7,373 bases of DNA from Bryobacterales bacterium (GCA_025353235.1 JANXQZ010001241.1:1-7373); one strand, 5' to 3'; positions 1 to 6,785 are shown, numbered from the stretch's first letter. Translations and numbers: made by a program. The notes: a model not told the origin generated them from the letters alone.

Positions 1-698
1 TCCGGCCACAGCGTATCGGTCACGTACAGTTCGGAGTAGGCGATCTGCCACAGCAAAAAGTTGCTGATTCGCATCTCGCCAGACGTGCGAATCAACAGAT
101 CAGGGTCGGGCAGGCCAGCCGTGGAGAGATGCGCTGAGATGGCTTCCTCGTCGATCTCGAGAGTGTCAAGCTTCCCGTCCCGCCTGGCTTCCGCCAGGAT
201 GTTGTTCAACGCATCCACAATTTCGGAGCGGCCGCTATAGTTGATCGCCACATTCAGCCGTAAACCCCCGTTGCCTGCGGTCCGCAGAGTGGCCGATTCA
301 ATTTCGTCCTGAACTGGACCGGGTAGCCCTTCAATCTTTCCGAGACAGGAGAAGACAACATCGTTGCGCATCAAATCGGGCATCTCCCTGCGCAAATACA
401 GCCTGAGAAGACGCCAAAGCATGTCGACTTCCCCGGCGGGCCGCTTCCAGTTTTCCGTAGAGAAGGCGTATAGAGTTAGGGCCTTAATTTTAAGACGGGC
501 GCAGGTTTCAATGGTGACCCTGACCGGCTCCATCCCGGCGCGATGCCCAGCCACCCGAGGAAGATTCCTGCGCCGAGCCCAGCGGCCATTCCCATCCATG
601 ATGATCGCGATGTGTGCCGGAAGGCGGTCCGGATCCAGAGCTTCCGCCAGGAGCCAGTCTCGTGCGCCGGGCTTGACCACCTCGAACAGATCGTTCAT
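1..698 (-). CDS. uppS: Isoprenyl transferase (undecaprenyl diphosphate synthase), 3'-truncated by window edge
   Basis: Cis-prenyltransferase that condenses isopentenyl diphosphate units onto farnesyl diphosphate to give undecaprenyl diphosphate, the lipid carrier for peptidoglycan and O-antigen synthesis. It is a soluble or membrane-associated cytoplasmic enzyme. Reading the minus strand from ATG at 698-696 gives 232 codons before the window ends. The family signatures appear in order: IIMDGNGRWA (residues 32-41, catalytic Asp35), AGHRAG shortly after, LTLYAFSTENWKRP, the INYSGRSEIVDA block, and DLLIRTSGEMRISNFLLWQ followed by IAYSELYVTDTLWP. The last block carries the two diphosphate-binding arginines. 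Family members are about 230-260 residues, and the E. coli enzyme continues a little over 20 residues past this motif, so only a short tail is missing. The start puts the catalytic Asp at 35, compared with 26 in E. coli, and no better start is seen; only a weak GAG-like ribosome site precedes it. The gene is divergent from the receptor at 779 and functionally unrelated to it. In many bacteria cdsA follows uppS, which would lie beyond the left edge. The family call is very secure. Confidence 0.96.
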   Translation of the reverse strand, partial: MNDLFEVVKPGARDWLLAEALDPDRLPAHIAIIMDGNGRWARRRNLPRVAGHRAGMEPVRVTIETCARLKIKALTLYAFSTENWKRPAGEVDMLWRLLRLYLRREMPDLMRNDVVFSCLGKIEGLPGPVQDEIESATLRTAGNGGLRLNVAINYSGRSEIVDALNNILAEARRDGKLDTLEIDEEAISAHLSTAGLPDPDLLIRTSGEMRISNFLLWQIAYSELYVTDTLWP

Positions 699-778
699 GA
701 AATTAATCTCTAATGGTACACCGGCATCTTCGCGTTGCTCGACTTATGATATCTTCCGAATTTGGATATGAGGCCATG
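699..778. promoter_or_regulatory. Divergent intergenic region between uppS and the receptor gene
   Basis: About 80 bases separate the two divergent starts, so promoters for both genes would normally be here. The stretch is AT-richer than its surroundings. It includes TATGAT at 745-750, which resembles a sigma-70 -10 box for the plus strand, but I see no good -35 box at 16-18 bases upstream. A 5-bp inverted repeat (ATATC at 749-753, GATAT at 765-769) sits just upstream of the receptor ribosome-binding site; it is short enough to be chance. The assignment rests on gene arrangement more than on recognised motifs. Confidence 0.4.
770..773 (+). promoter_or_regulatory. Ribosome-binding site (GAGG) deciding the receptor start
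   Basis: GAGG lies 5 bases before the ATG at 779 and only 2 bases before the ATG at 776. This favours 779 as the receptor start and disfavours the in-frame upstream ATGs at 713 and 746, which have no comparable site and would put a charged, non-signal-like stretch in front of the signal peptide. Confidence 0.55.
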
Positions 779-3700
779 ATGGTTATACAATCCTTGCGAC
801 GGAACTCTCCGTTATTGCTTGTCGGCGTCTTTTTGCCTACCTGCTATGTCCTTGCGCAAACCAACCGCGGCGGAATAAGCGGCAACGTGACGGATGCAAG
901 CGGAGGATCCGTTCCCAGTGCTGCCGTGCTGATCGTCAACGTTGGCACCAATGAGTCACGCAGGCTAAAGACGAGCGATCAGGGCAGCTTTATTCAGGAA
1001 AATTTGGATCCGGTCACGTATCGCATCGAGGTCTCTGCTCCAGGCTTTAAAAAGGCAGTGCTCGAAAACGTCAAGGTAGATACTTCTACCGTGGTTACCG
1101 CAAATGTCGTTCTGCAAACGGGGGATGTCGCCACCGAAGTAACGGTGACGGCCAATGGCGCTGTTCTGAATACCGAGTCGGGAACGCTTGGTCAAACCAT
1201 CAGTTCGCGCCTGCTGAACGAAACGCCGCTGCCCACTCGCAGCGTTCTCGATCTTGCCATCACGATAGGCAACGTCACCGGCGATGTGGGAACTTCTGAC
1301 CCGCAGTTAACCGGAGGCGCGCCGCTGCCGGGCTACAATCTGCAAGCGAACGGCGGACGGGCAGGCAGCACGAACCTGCTCGCCGACGGAATTAATAACA
1401 CGGGCGTGGGTCTGGCGCGCGAAGCCGTCTCGTTTTCCCCGGAAACGGTTCAGGAGTTCACGGTTCAGACCAACGGCTTCGACGCTCAATACGGAAAGAG
1501 CGGAGGCGGGATTATCAGCATCACGACCAAGTCCGGCACCAACGACTTCAACGGCCTGGCTCTTTGGTACAACCGCAATCCCGCTGCCAACGCGTCGCCC
1601 TTTACGCAAGCTACCGTGAATCGGCCCGTAAACAATCTTCGCTGGAATCAATTCGACGGCCAGCTAGGCGGCCCTGTCATCATCCCGAAACTCTACAATG
1701 GCCGCAACAAGACTTTCTTCTTCTTCGCCGGGGAACCCCGCTACCAAAGCGACAAGCAGCAGCAGCTAGCCACCGTTCCGACCGACGCCATGCGCGCAGG
1801 CGATTTCAGCAACCTCGTCCAGCTCAACGGCCAGAACGCCTACGTTCCCGCGAGTCTGCAGAGCGTCTTTCCCGCGTCGGCTTTTCTCCCGAATAACAAT
1901 ACCAGGATTTACAACCAGTTCATTCAGGCGGGCGATCAGCTGATCATCGCTCCCCTCGCCGCTGGTGCGATCTATCCGCAGTTCCCCGGCAATATTATCC
2001 CGGCTTCTATGCAGGACCCTACTGCACTGAAGCTGCTGAAGTACGTTCCCAGGTCCAATACTCCTTACTTCTTGGATGGCAACGGTGTCTTGCAGGACTA
2101 CGTCACTTATCAGTACTTAAGCAATCAGAGCACCCGCTACAACACCAAGATCGATCACAATTTCGGCAACAACAATCACCTCAGTTTCCGCTGGACCTCC
2201 GTCCCGGTAGTGGGCATCAGCGCTAACGATCCTGCCTATCCGACGAACGGGAACAGCGGCTCCTATAGCAAGGCCCACCAGTATACGTTGAGCGATACCC
2301 AGATCATCTCGCCTACCGTCGTAAACGAGCTTCGCCTTGCCTACACGCGAGCCGACTTCAGCGGCCAGTTATCGCCTCAATTCGACGTCAACTCCGGACA
2401 GAACCTTAGCCGAGAGAACGGGCTCCCCAGCTTGACCAAAGGGGGCTTGCCACTGATCAATATCTATGACAACGGGAACAGCCCCGCTAACATTGGATCG
2501 CAGCCATCCACATTGGGCTACAGCCTGGAGCAGCAATATGAAATCGCGGACAACATCTACGTTACACGAGGCGCAAGCACCTGGAAGTTCGGGGTGGATC
2601 TCTCGCGCGCCCTCCTGAACGCAGAGTCGCTCTACAGCATTGATGGCGGGAACTATCAATTCCGCTATCTCCAAACTGACCAGACCGGAGCCGCAGGCAC
2701 GCAATCGGCGATTGGAGGAAATCCGGTGGCGAGCTTTCTTCTCGGCGTGCCCCAGTCCATCGCTCTCGCCAACACTGCCATTCCTTATTACTATCGATGG
2801 AACGCCGCGGCAGGGTACGTGCAAAACGACTGGCGCGTGAGGTCGAATCTCACGTTCAATATCGGCCTGCGTTACTCGCTGCAACTTCCGCGCATCGAGA
2901 AAAATAACCTGCAGGGTTTCCTCAATCCTGCTCTTGCCAAGACGGTCCAGCTTCCAACCCCTTGTCAGCTTCCCGATTGCCTGCCCGCTTCCGTTGCTAG
3001 CGGGCTTCCCGTAGTTACGCAAGCTACCGTGGTCCCGTTCGCTTTTGCCGGCTATGGCGGACGTTCGCCGTATCTCAACCCGATTCACTGGCTCGATTTC
3101 GAACCCCGCATCGGCTTCGCCTACAGCCCTAGGCTTGCCTATCTGAAGAACTGGGTCGTCCGGGGAGGCTATGGAATTTCGCATTCTCCACTCACTGGCC
3201 AGAACCGCAATCCGGTTCCCAACTTCACCTCCGGCGCGGCCAACTATGGCGAGACTGCCGGGCAGACGTACACCACGCCAGTGGTCGCCAGCGATGGAAC
3301 CACCGGTATTCCAGTTACGCGCCTCTCCTCCAATCCGCCCTATGTCCCAGCCATTCCATTTAGACAGGTCTTGGGACTCAACGACAATCCGAGCGGCTTG
3401 GTCTACAATGCGGCGGTCAACTTCCCTGGCAGCACTCAGACCGGCGAAACGGCCATACCCTATGTTCAGAATTGGAGTCTCTCCCTGCAGCGGCAACTCG
3501 GCTCGCGCGGCCTCCTGGAGGTTTCCTACGCAGGCGCCAAGGGCACGCATCTCTACATGCCTTCGGTTGTTTTGAACAGCCCGCCTGCCAGCTACCTGGC
3601 CTCGCTGATCAATCTGAATGTCAAAGCGAGCAATACGGTAGCCGATCCCCTGGGCCGAAAGAATTCCAGCGGCGGGGCGTTAACGGTTCCCCTGTACTCC

Positions 3701-4864
3701 CTCGCGTCGCCCTACCTCGGCTATGCCGGGGTCAGCAGCTTCGGCGATGCATCCGGGAACAGCAGTTTTAACTCGGCTCTTGTCAGTTATCGCTGGCAAG
3801 CCAATCATCTGACGATGTACACGAATTTTCGCTGGTCCAAGTCTCTCGATAACGCCTCGGATGCCAGCCCCGATAAGAACTCTCTCACTACAGGCAGCGT
3901 CGGGGGTGGGCAATATAGCTTTGGCGCAACGGCTGCGAGTGACCGGTCGGTGTCCACTTATAACATTCCCTACGCCTGGAACCTGGTCGCCGTCTATGAT
4001 CTTCCCTTCGGACAGGGTCAGCCCTTCGGTGCCAATGCTTGGAAGCCTCTGCAGTTCGCACTGGGAAATTGGAATGTGGCGGGTGTCGAGCGCATGACCA
4101 CCGGCTATCCCTTCACTCCCACCATCGCGACCGACACTTACATCGATACTACTCACACCCACGAAATTCGTCCGAATATCGTAGCGGGCGTGCCGCTTAT
4201 CAATCCGGACTGGAAGCGCAGTTGTCCGACTGGAAATCTCTGCGCTCCCTATGTGAATTATTCCGCTTTCGAACTACCTCCGGCTGGTCAGCTCGGGAAC
4301 GCGCCGCGCACCATTTCCGGCATCACCGGGCCTCTGGACCAAACCCTGGATTTATCCGTTCAGAAGAACTTCAAAATCGGCGAGAAGCGGCGCATCCAGT
4401 TTCGCGTGGACGCGCTTAACGCGCTGAATCACCCCGTGTTTCGGACGGCGGCCAATGTCGGCGGCGGAACCGATCTCTTCGGCAATTACCCCAGCCTGAC
4501 TTGGACGCCGGCTACGCTGCAAACTGCTTACAATTTGTGGGCCGCAGCAAACCCGGCCACTGCTTTCCCTATTACCGATCCACGCGGCGCGGCTGCCCTC
4601 GCGAGCTTTCAAAACACGGTGCTCTCGCAGCAGAACGCTAACAATACCTTGCCGAACAACTACTACACTACGCAGCTTCCCGCGCACTTCAGCAGCACTC
4701 CGGCTAACTCGTTTAATATTCTGGATCCCAGTGGCAATGGGTTTAAATATTACGAGATTCGCAATAATCTCAACTCCGGCAATGCGATCGGAGGCGGACT
4801 GCAAAACAATACTCGATTGAACCAGCAGCGCTATCTGCAGTTCGGAATTAAGATCTACTTCTAA
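779..4864 (+). CDS. TonB-dependent receptor with N-terminal carboxypeptidase-regulatory-like domain
   Basis: Predicted outer-membrane active-transport receptor of 1361 residues, powered by TonB-ExbBD; the ligand is not readable from sequence. Residues 1-26 form a signal peptide (Arg7-Arg8, a hydrophobic core, cleavage likely after VLA before Gln27). Residues about 31-115 are a carboxypeptidase-regulatory-like beta-sandwich (GISGNVTDASGGSVP, then YRIEVSAPGFKK). Residues about 120-255 are the plug, with the family-typical LPTRSVLDL, NGGRAGSTNLLADG and FDAQYGKSGGGIISITTKSG. The rest is a large beta-barrel ending in LQFGIKIYF, whose terminal Phe is the usual outer-membrane barrel signal. Close cysteine pairs (729/734 and 1149/1155) may form disulfides in surface loops. 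No TonB box is evident by eye. The upstream ATG at 776 is an equally possible start by one codon; 713 and 746 are less likely. The gene is followed after 5 bases by the PL22-like gene, so the two are probably co-transcribed and the receptor may import the same oligosaccharide. No SusD-like partner is present in the window. Confidence 0.93.
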   Translation: MVIQSLRRNSPLLLVGVFLPTCYVLAQTNRGGISGNVTDASGGSVPSAAVLIVNVGTNESRRLKTSDQGSFIQENLDPVTYRIEVSAPGFKKAVLENVKVDTSTVVTANVVLQTGDVATEVTVTANGAVLNTESGTLGQTISSRLLNETPLPTRSVLDLAITIGNVTGDVGTSDPQLTGGAPLPGYNLQANGGRAGSTNLLADGINNTGVGLAREAVSFSPETVQEFTVQTNGFDAQYGKSGGGIISITTKSGTNDFNGLALWYNRNPAANASPFTQATVNRPVNNLRWNQFDGQLGGPVIIPKLYNGRNKTFFFFAGEPRYQSDKQQQLATVPTDAMRAGDFSNLVQLNGQNAYVPASLQSVFPASAFLPNNNTRIYNQFIQAGDQLIIAPLAAGAIYPQFPGNIIPASMQDPTALKLLKYVPRSNTPYFLDGNGVLQDYVTYQYLSNQSTRYNTKIDHNFGNNNHLSFRWTSVPVVGISANDPAYPTNGNSGSYSKAHQYTLSDTQIISPTVVNELRLAYTRADFSGQLSPQFDVNSGQNLSRENGLPSLTKGGLPLINIYDNGNSPANIGSQPSTLGYSLEQQYEIADNIYVTRGASTWKFGVDLSRALLNAESLYSIDGGNYQFRYLQTDQTGAAGTQSAIGGNPVASFLLGVPQSIALANTAIPYYYRWNAAAGYVQNDWRVRSNLTFNIGLRYSLQLPRIEKNNLQGFLNPALAKTVQLPTPCQLPDCLPASVASGLPVVTQATVVPFAFAGYGGRSPYLNPIHWLDFEPRIGFAYSPRLAYLKNWVVRGGYGISHSPLTGQNRNPVPNFTSGAANYGETAGQTYTTPVVASDGTTGIPVTRLSSNPPYVPAIPFRQVLGLNDNPSGLVYNAAVNFPGSTQTGETAIPYVQNWSLSLQRQLGSRGLLEVSYAGAKGTHLYMPSVVLNSPPASYLASLINLNVKASNTVADPLGRKNSSGGALTVPLYSLASPYLGYAGVSSFGDASGNSSFNSALVSYRWQANHLTMYTNFRWSKSLDNASDASPDKNSLTTGSVGGGQYSFGATAASDRSVSTYNIPYAWNLVAVYDLPFGQGQPFGANAWKPLQFALGNWNVAGVERMTTGYPFTPTIATDTYIDTTHTHEIRPNIVAGVPLINPDWKRSCPTGNLCAPYVNYSAFELPPAGQLGNAPRTISGITGPLDQTLDLSVQKNFKIGEKRRIQFRVDALNALNHPVFRTAANVGGGTDLFGNYPSLTWTPATLQTAYNLWAAANPATAFPITDPRGAAALASFQNTVLSQQNANNTLPNNYYTTQLPAHFSSTPANSFNILDPSGNGFKYYEIRNNLNSGNAIGGGLQNNTRLNQQRYLQFGIKIYF

Positions 4865-4869
4865 TCTAC

Positions 4870-6108
4870 ATGTCTCAAGTAAAAGAACTGATTGCCGGCC
4901 TCCTGCTTGCTGGATGTGCTCAGGCCGCGGCCGCCGATGCGCCTCCGAAGACCTGGATTGACCCCGATACCGGGCATCGGATCGTCCGCCTTACCGATGA
5001 GCCGAATAGCGCGAGTCTTTACTTCAATCAAAACGGATACACAGCAGACGGGCTTAAGATGGTGTTCACTACGCCTGAGGGTATCTCGTCTCTGGACCTC
5101 AAGACGGGTGTCGCGAAGTCGGCCGTTGTCGGCAAGGTCAGGGTAATCGTGACGGGGCGCAAGACGCAGAACGTCTACTATCTCAAGTCTGGATCCGTGT
5201 TCTCCACCGATGTCGATTCCGGCGTAACTCGAGAGATCGCCAAGCTTCCGCCCGGCGGATCGGTGGCTACTGTCAACGCCGACGAGACCCTGCTGGCCGG
5301 GACTTACATTGAAGCAAAGGCTCCAACGCCGCCCCCAGCCGCAGTTCCCCAACAGCCCCAGATTCTGGACCAGCCCCTGAATAAAGGGCAAATGATGGAG
5401 CAGCGATTAGCAGCGCATCTTCCCATGGCCATGTTCACCATCGACGTGAAAACGTCCGAATTGAAGGTGATTCATCGAGCTACCGACTGGCTGAACCACC
5501 TGGAATTTTCGCCCACCGACCCCAACCTTCTCATGTTCTGCCATGAAGGTCCCTGGCATAAAGTGGACCGCATCTGGACGATTCACATCGATAGCGGCAA
5601 GATCAGCAAGATCCACACTCGGACTATGGCGATGGAGATATTCGGCCATGAGTTCTGGAGCGCAGACGGTAAGACTATTTGGTATGACTTGCAGACCCCC
5701 CGCGGAGAAGATTTTTGGTTGGCCGGGTACAACGTAGAGAGTGAGGAACGGACCTGGTATCATCTGCAACGAAATGAATGGTCTATCCATTTCAATGTCA
5801 ACCGCGATGGCACGCTGCTCTGCGGAGATGGTGGAGATATAGGGCAGGTTGCCCATGCACAGGACGGCCAATGGATTTATCTCTTCCGCCCGGAGTTGAC
5901 CGCTCTGCACGGTCTCGACGATAAGAGTTTCGTGAAGCCCGGAGTGTTGCATGCGGAGCGCTTGGTCAACATGGCGAAACACCGCTACCGACTGGAGCCC
6001 AACGTCAGCTTTTCCCCCGACCAGAAGTGGGTGATATTCCGATCAAACATGCTAGGGCCGACCTATGCGTTTGCGGTAGAAATCGCCAAGGCGGAATCCG
6101 CCAAGTAG
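4870..6108 (+). CDS. Exported oligogalacturonate lyase-like beta-propeller protein (PL22 family)
   Basis: Resembles oligogalacturonate lyases, which split unsaturated or short galacturonate oligomers by beta-elimination late in pectin breakdown. The 412 residues begin with a signal sequence whose LLAGC (residues 12-16) fits a lipobox, so Cys16 may be lipidated; Ala at +2 would suit outer-membrane sorting. The propeller follows. Family landmarks are CHEGPWHKVDRIW (224-236), GHEFWSADGKTIWYD (259-273), IHFNVNRDGTLLCGDGGD (306-323) and EPNVSFSPD with VIFRSNMLGPTY (376-399). Against the Yersinia and Erwinia enzymes as I remember them, catalytic Arg217 and His242 correspond to Arg234 and His260, and metal ligand His287 to His307. 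The remaining ligands (Gln350, His353, His355) align with Tyr373, Glu376 and Asn378. A Pro/Gln-rich insertion spans about 149-185. The length is close to the usual 380-400 plus a signal. The ATG lies 5 bases after the receptor stop with no clear ribosome-binding site, suggesting translational coupling. The fold and family are well supported; the exact activity and substrate are inferred. Confidence 0.85.
   Translation: MSQVKELIAGLLLAGCAQAAAADAPPKTWIDPDTGHRIVRLTDEPNSASLYFNQNGYTADGLKMVFTTPEGISSLDLKTGVAKSAVVGKVRVIVTGRKTQNVYYLKSGSVFSTDVDSGVTREIAKLPPGGSVATVNADETLLAGTYIEAKAPTPPPAAVPQQPQILDQPLNKGQMMEQRLAAHLPMAMFTIDVKTSELKVIHRATDWLNHLEFSPTDPNLLMFCHEGPWHKVDRIWTIHIDSGKISKIHTRTMAMEIFGHEFWSADGKTIWYDLQTPRGEDFWLAGYNVESEERTWYHLQRNEWSIHFNVNRDGTLLCGDGGDIGQVAHAQDGQWIYLFRPELTALHGLDDKSFVKPGVLHAERLVNMAKHRYRLEPNVSFSPDQKWVIFRSNMLGPTYAFAVEIAKAESAK
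4906..4917 (+). other. Putative lipobox (LAGC) of the PL22-like protein
   Basis: Codons 13-16 read Leu-Ala-Gly-Cys after a short hydrophobic run, matching the consensus for signal peptidase II. A conventional signal peptidase I site in the alanine-rich stretch directly after (residues 17-23) is the alternative. The n-region has one Lys and one Glu, which is weaker than usual, so export is more certain than lipidation. Confidence 0.5.
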
Positions 6109-6237
6109 GGGTCTCTACACTACGATCCCAGCCCCATCGTCCCAAGGAACGGTGGACATGCCTCCAGTTTTTCGGAAATCGGCCTCGAGGTAGTACAAAC
6201 ACGCAGTTGGTCGGTCAGACAGAGGGCAATGGCCACT
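6109..6237. other. Convergent intergenic region with no confident terminator
   Basis: These 129 bases separate the converging ends of the PL22-like gene and the histidine-rich gene. A weak hairpin can be drawn (GGGGTC at 6108-6113 with GATCCC at 6124-6129, six pairs including one G-T, 10-base loop), but no T-run follows it. An 8-base palindrome CCTCGAGG lies at 6183-6190. Neither is enough to call an intrinsic terminator. Confidence 0.3.
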
Positions 6238-6420
6238 CTACTTATGTTTGTGCTCGTGCGAGTCGGTTTCGTGGTCAGTATGTTCGTGGGTGTGTTTTTC
6301 GTGATCCGCTCCGTGTTCGTGCTCGTGACTATGGGTGTGTTCATGAGGATGACTGTGGACCTGGTCTTCGTGCTTGTGTTGATGGTCGTGCTCGTGCGTG
6401 TGATCGTGTTGGTGTTCCAT
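6238..6420 (-). CDS. Histidine-rich small protein (60 aa, 24 His), putative metal-binding peptide
   Basis: Sixty residues read from ATG at 6420-6418 to TAG at 6240-6238. Twenty-four are histidine (40%), mostly in strict His-X alternation (for example HDHTHEHDHQHKH at 5-17 and HSHPHEHTHSHEHEH at 22-36). There are 10 Glu, 6 Asp, 4 Lys, no Cys, and almost no hydrophobic residues beyond Met1, Val21, Pro25 and Ala38. Such composition predicts a disordered, soluble cytoplasmic chain that binds several Ni, Zn, Cu or Co ions, comparable in principle to Hpn-type nickel-storage peptides or the histidine-rich loops of zinc transporters and nickel chaperones, though it is not clearly homologous to any of them. 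Support for a real gene: GGAG sits 5 bases before the ATG, and His uses both CAC (18) and CAT (6) with mixed Glu codons, which suggests selection on the peptide instead of recent DNA repeat expansion. There is no signal peptide or membrane segment. It is transcribed against both neighbours. The specific metal and role are unknown. Confidence 0.68.
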   Translation of the reverse strand: MEHQHDHTHEHDHQHKHEDQVHSHPHEHTHSHEHEHGADHEKHTHEHTDHETDSHEHKHK

Positions 6421-6425
6421 ATATT

Positions 6426-6429
6426 CTCC
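6426..6429 (-). promoter_or_regulatory. Ribosome-binding site (GGAG) of the histidine-rich gene
   Basis: Read on the minus strand, GGAG is followed by the 5-base spacer AATAT and then ATG at 6420. The spacing and match are near ideal. It is the main evidence that the minus strand, not the plus strand, is the coding strand in this low-complexity stretch. Confidence 0.65.
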
Positions 6430-6775
6430 AGCTCAATAATACCTCTCCATGCCTTCCGTTGTCCTCTGGCCGCCGTATTTGCGCGCCGATCGTCGTATTT
6501 CAATGCTGGGACCGCGTATGGCGATATCCTTCTCGAGCACGAACGTCAACGTAGCCGAAACAGCGCCGTGGAGCACGCGAGGATCAAGCGGCCTGCACGC
6601 GTGACCCATTCCCACTTGCAGCCGCGCTTTGCACCACAAGCCGCAATCGCAGTTCGATGTTACAATCGGCACAACAACCAACCAGGCTCAGGAGCGTTCG
6701 CGCCTCGGTCGCGCAAGATCCTCCCTTGGCTGTCCCCGTCGATTTGCCAGCCTGATTTGGACATCGCTTCAATAA

Positions 6776-6780
6776 AGGGG
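6776..6780 (+). promoter_or_regulatory. Ribosome-binding site (AGGGG) of the second receptor
   Basis: A purine run ending in AGGGG lies 5 bases before the ATG at 6786, fixing that start. The encoded protein begins immediately with a normal signal peptide, which agrees with this choice. Confidence 0.6.
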
Positions 6781-6785
6781 TTCGC

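Larger units (their letters stand above)
6421..6785. promoter_or_regulatory. 365-base divergent intergenic region, no confident gene
   Basis: This lies between the divergent starts of the histidine-rich gene (minus) and the second receptor (plus), so it should contain promoters for both. A minus-strand reading frame at 6681-6433 (82 codons, TTG start) is open. It has no ribosome-binding site and no recognisable motif, and ends in TGA 12 bases before and in frame with the histidine-rich ATG; I do not call it a gene. TTGCCA at 6744-6749 resembles a -35 box, but the only -10-like sequence (around 6768-6774) overlaps the ribosome-binding site region. I see no tRNA, riboswitch or clear operator. 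Confidence 0.35.

Noticed and set aside
749..769. Inverted repeat ATATC/GATAT upstream of the receptor as an operator
   Set aside because: Only 5-bp arms with an 11-base loop in AT-rich sequence; this is expected by chance.
713..778. Upstream in-frame ATG starts (713, 746) for the first receptor
   Set aside because: They lack a ribosome-binding site and add 11-22 charged residues before a normal signal peptide. GAGG at 770-773 fits 779 (or 776).
2369..3550. Long minus-strand frame (393 codons) inside the receptor gene
   Set aside because: It lies wholly opposite the well-supported receptor coding sequence and shows no family motif; a coding shadow.
6108..6129. Rho-independent terminator after the PL22-like gene
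   Set aside because: The stem is six pairs with one G-T wobble and a 10-base loop, and no T-run follows.
6238..6420. CRISPR array or DNA satellite repeat from the recurring GTGCTCGTG-like words
   Set aside because: There is no fixed repeat length and there are no spacers. The periodicity is 3/6 bases and is fully explained by alternating His codons on the minus strand.
6433..6435. TGA as a selenocysteine codon
   Set aside because: No hairpin resembling a bacterial SECIS is visible immediately after it; the following bases are GCTGGAGAATATATG, which instead supply a ribosome-binding site and start.
6433..6681. 82-codon minus-strand frame as a separate gene
   Set aside because: TTG start directly after an in-frame stop, no ribosome-binding site, no recognised motif; noted only as a low-interest observation.
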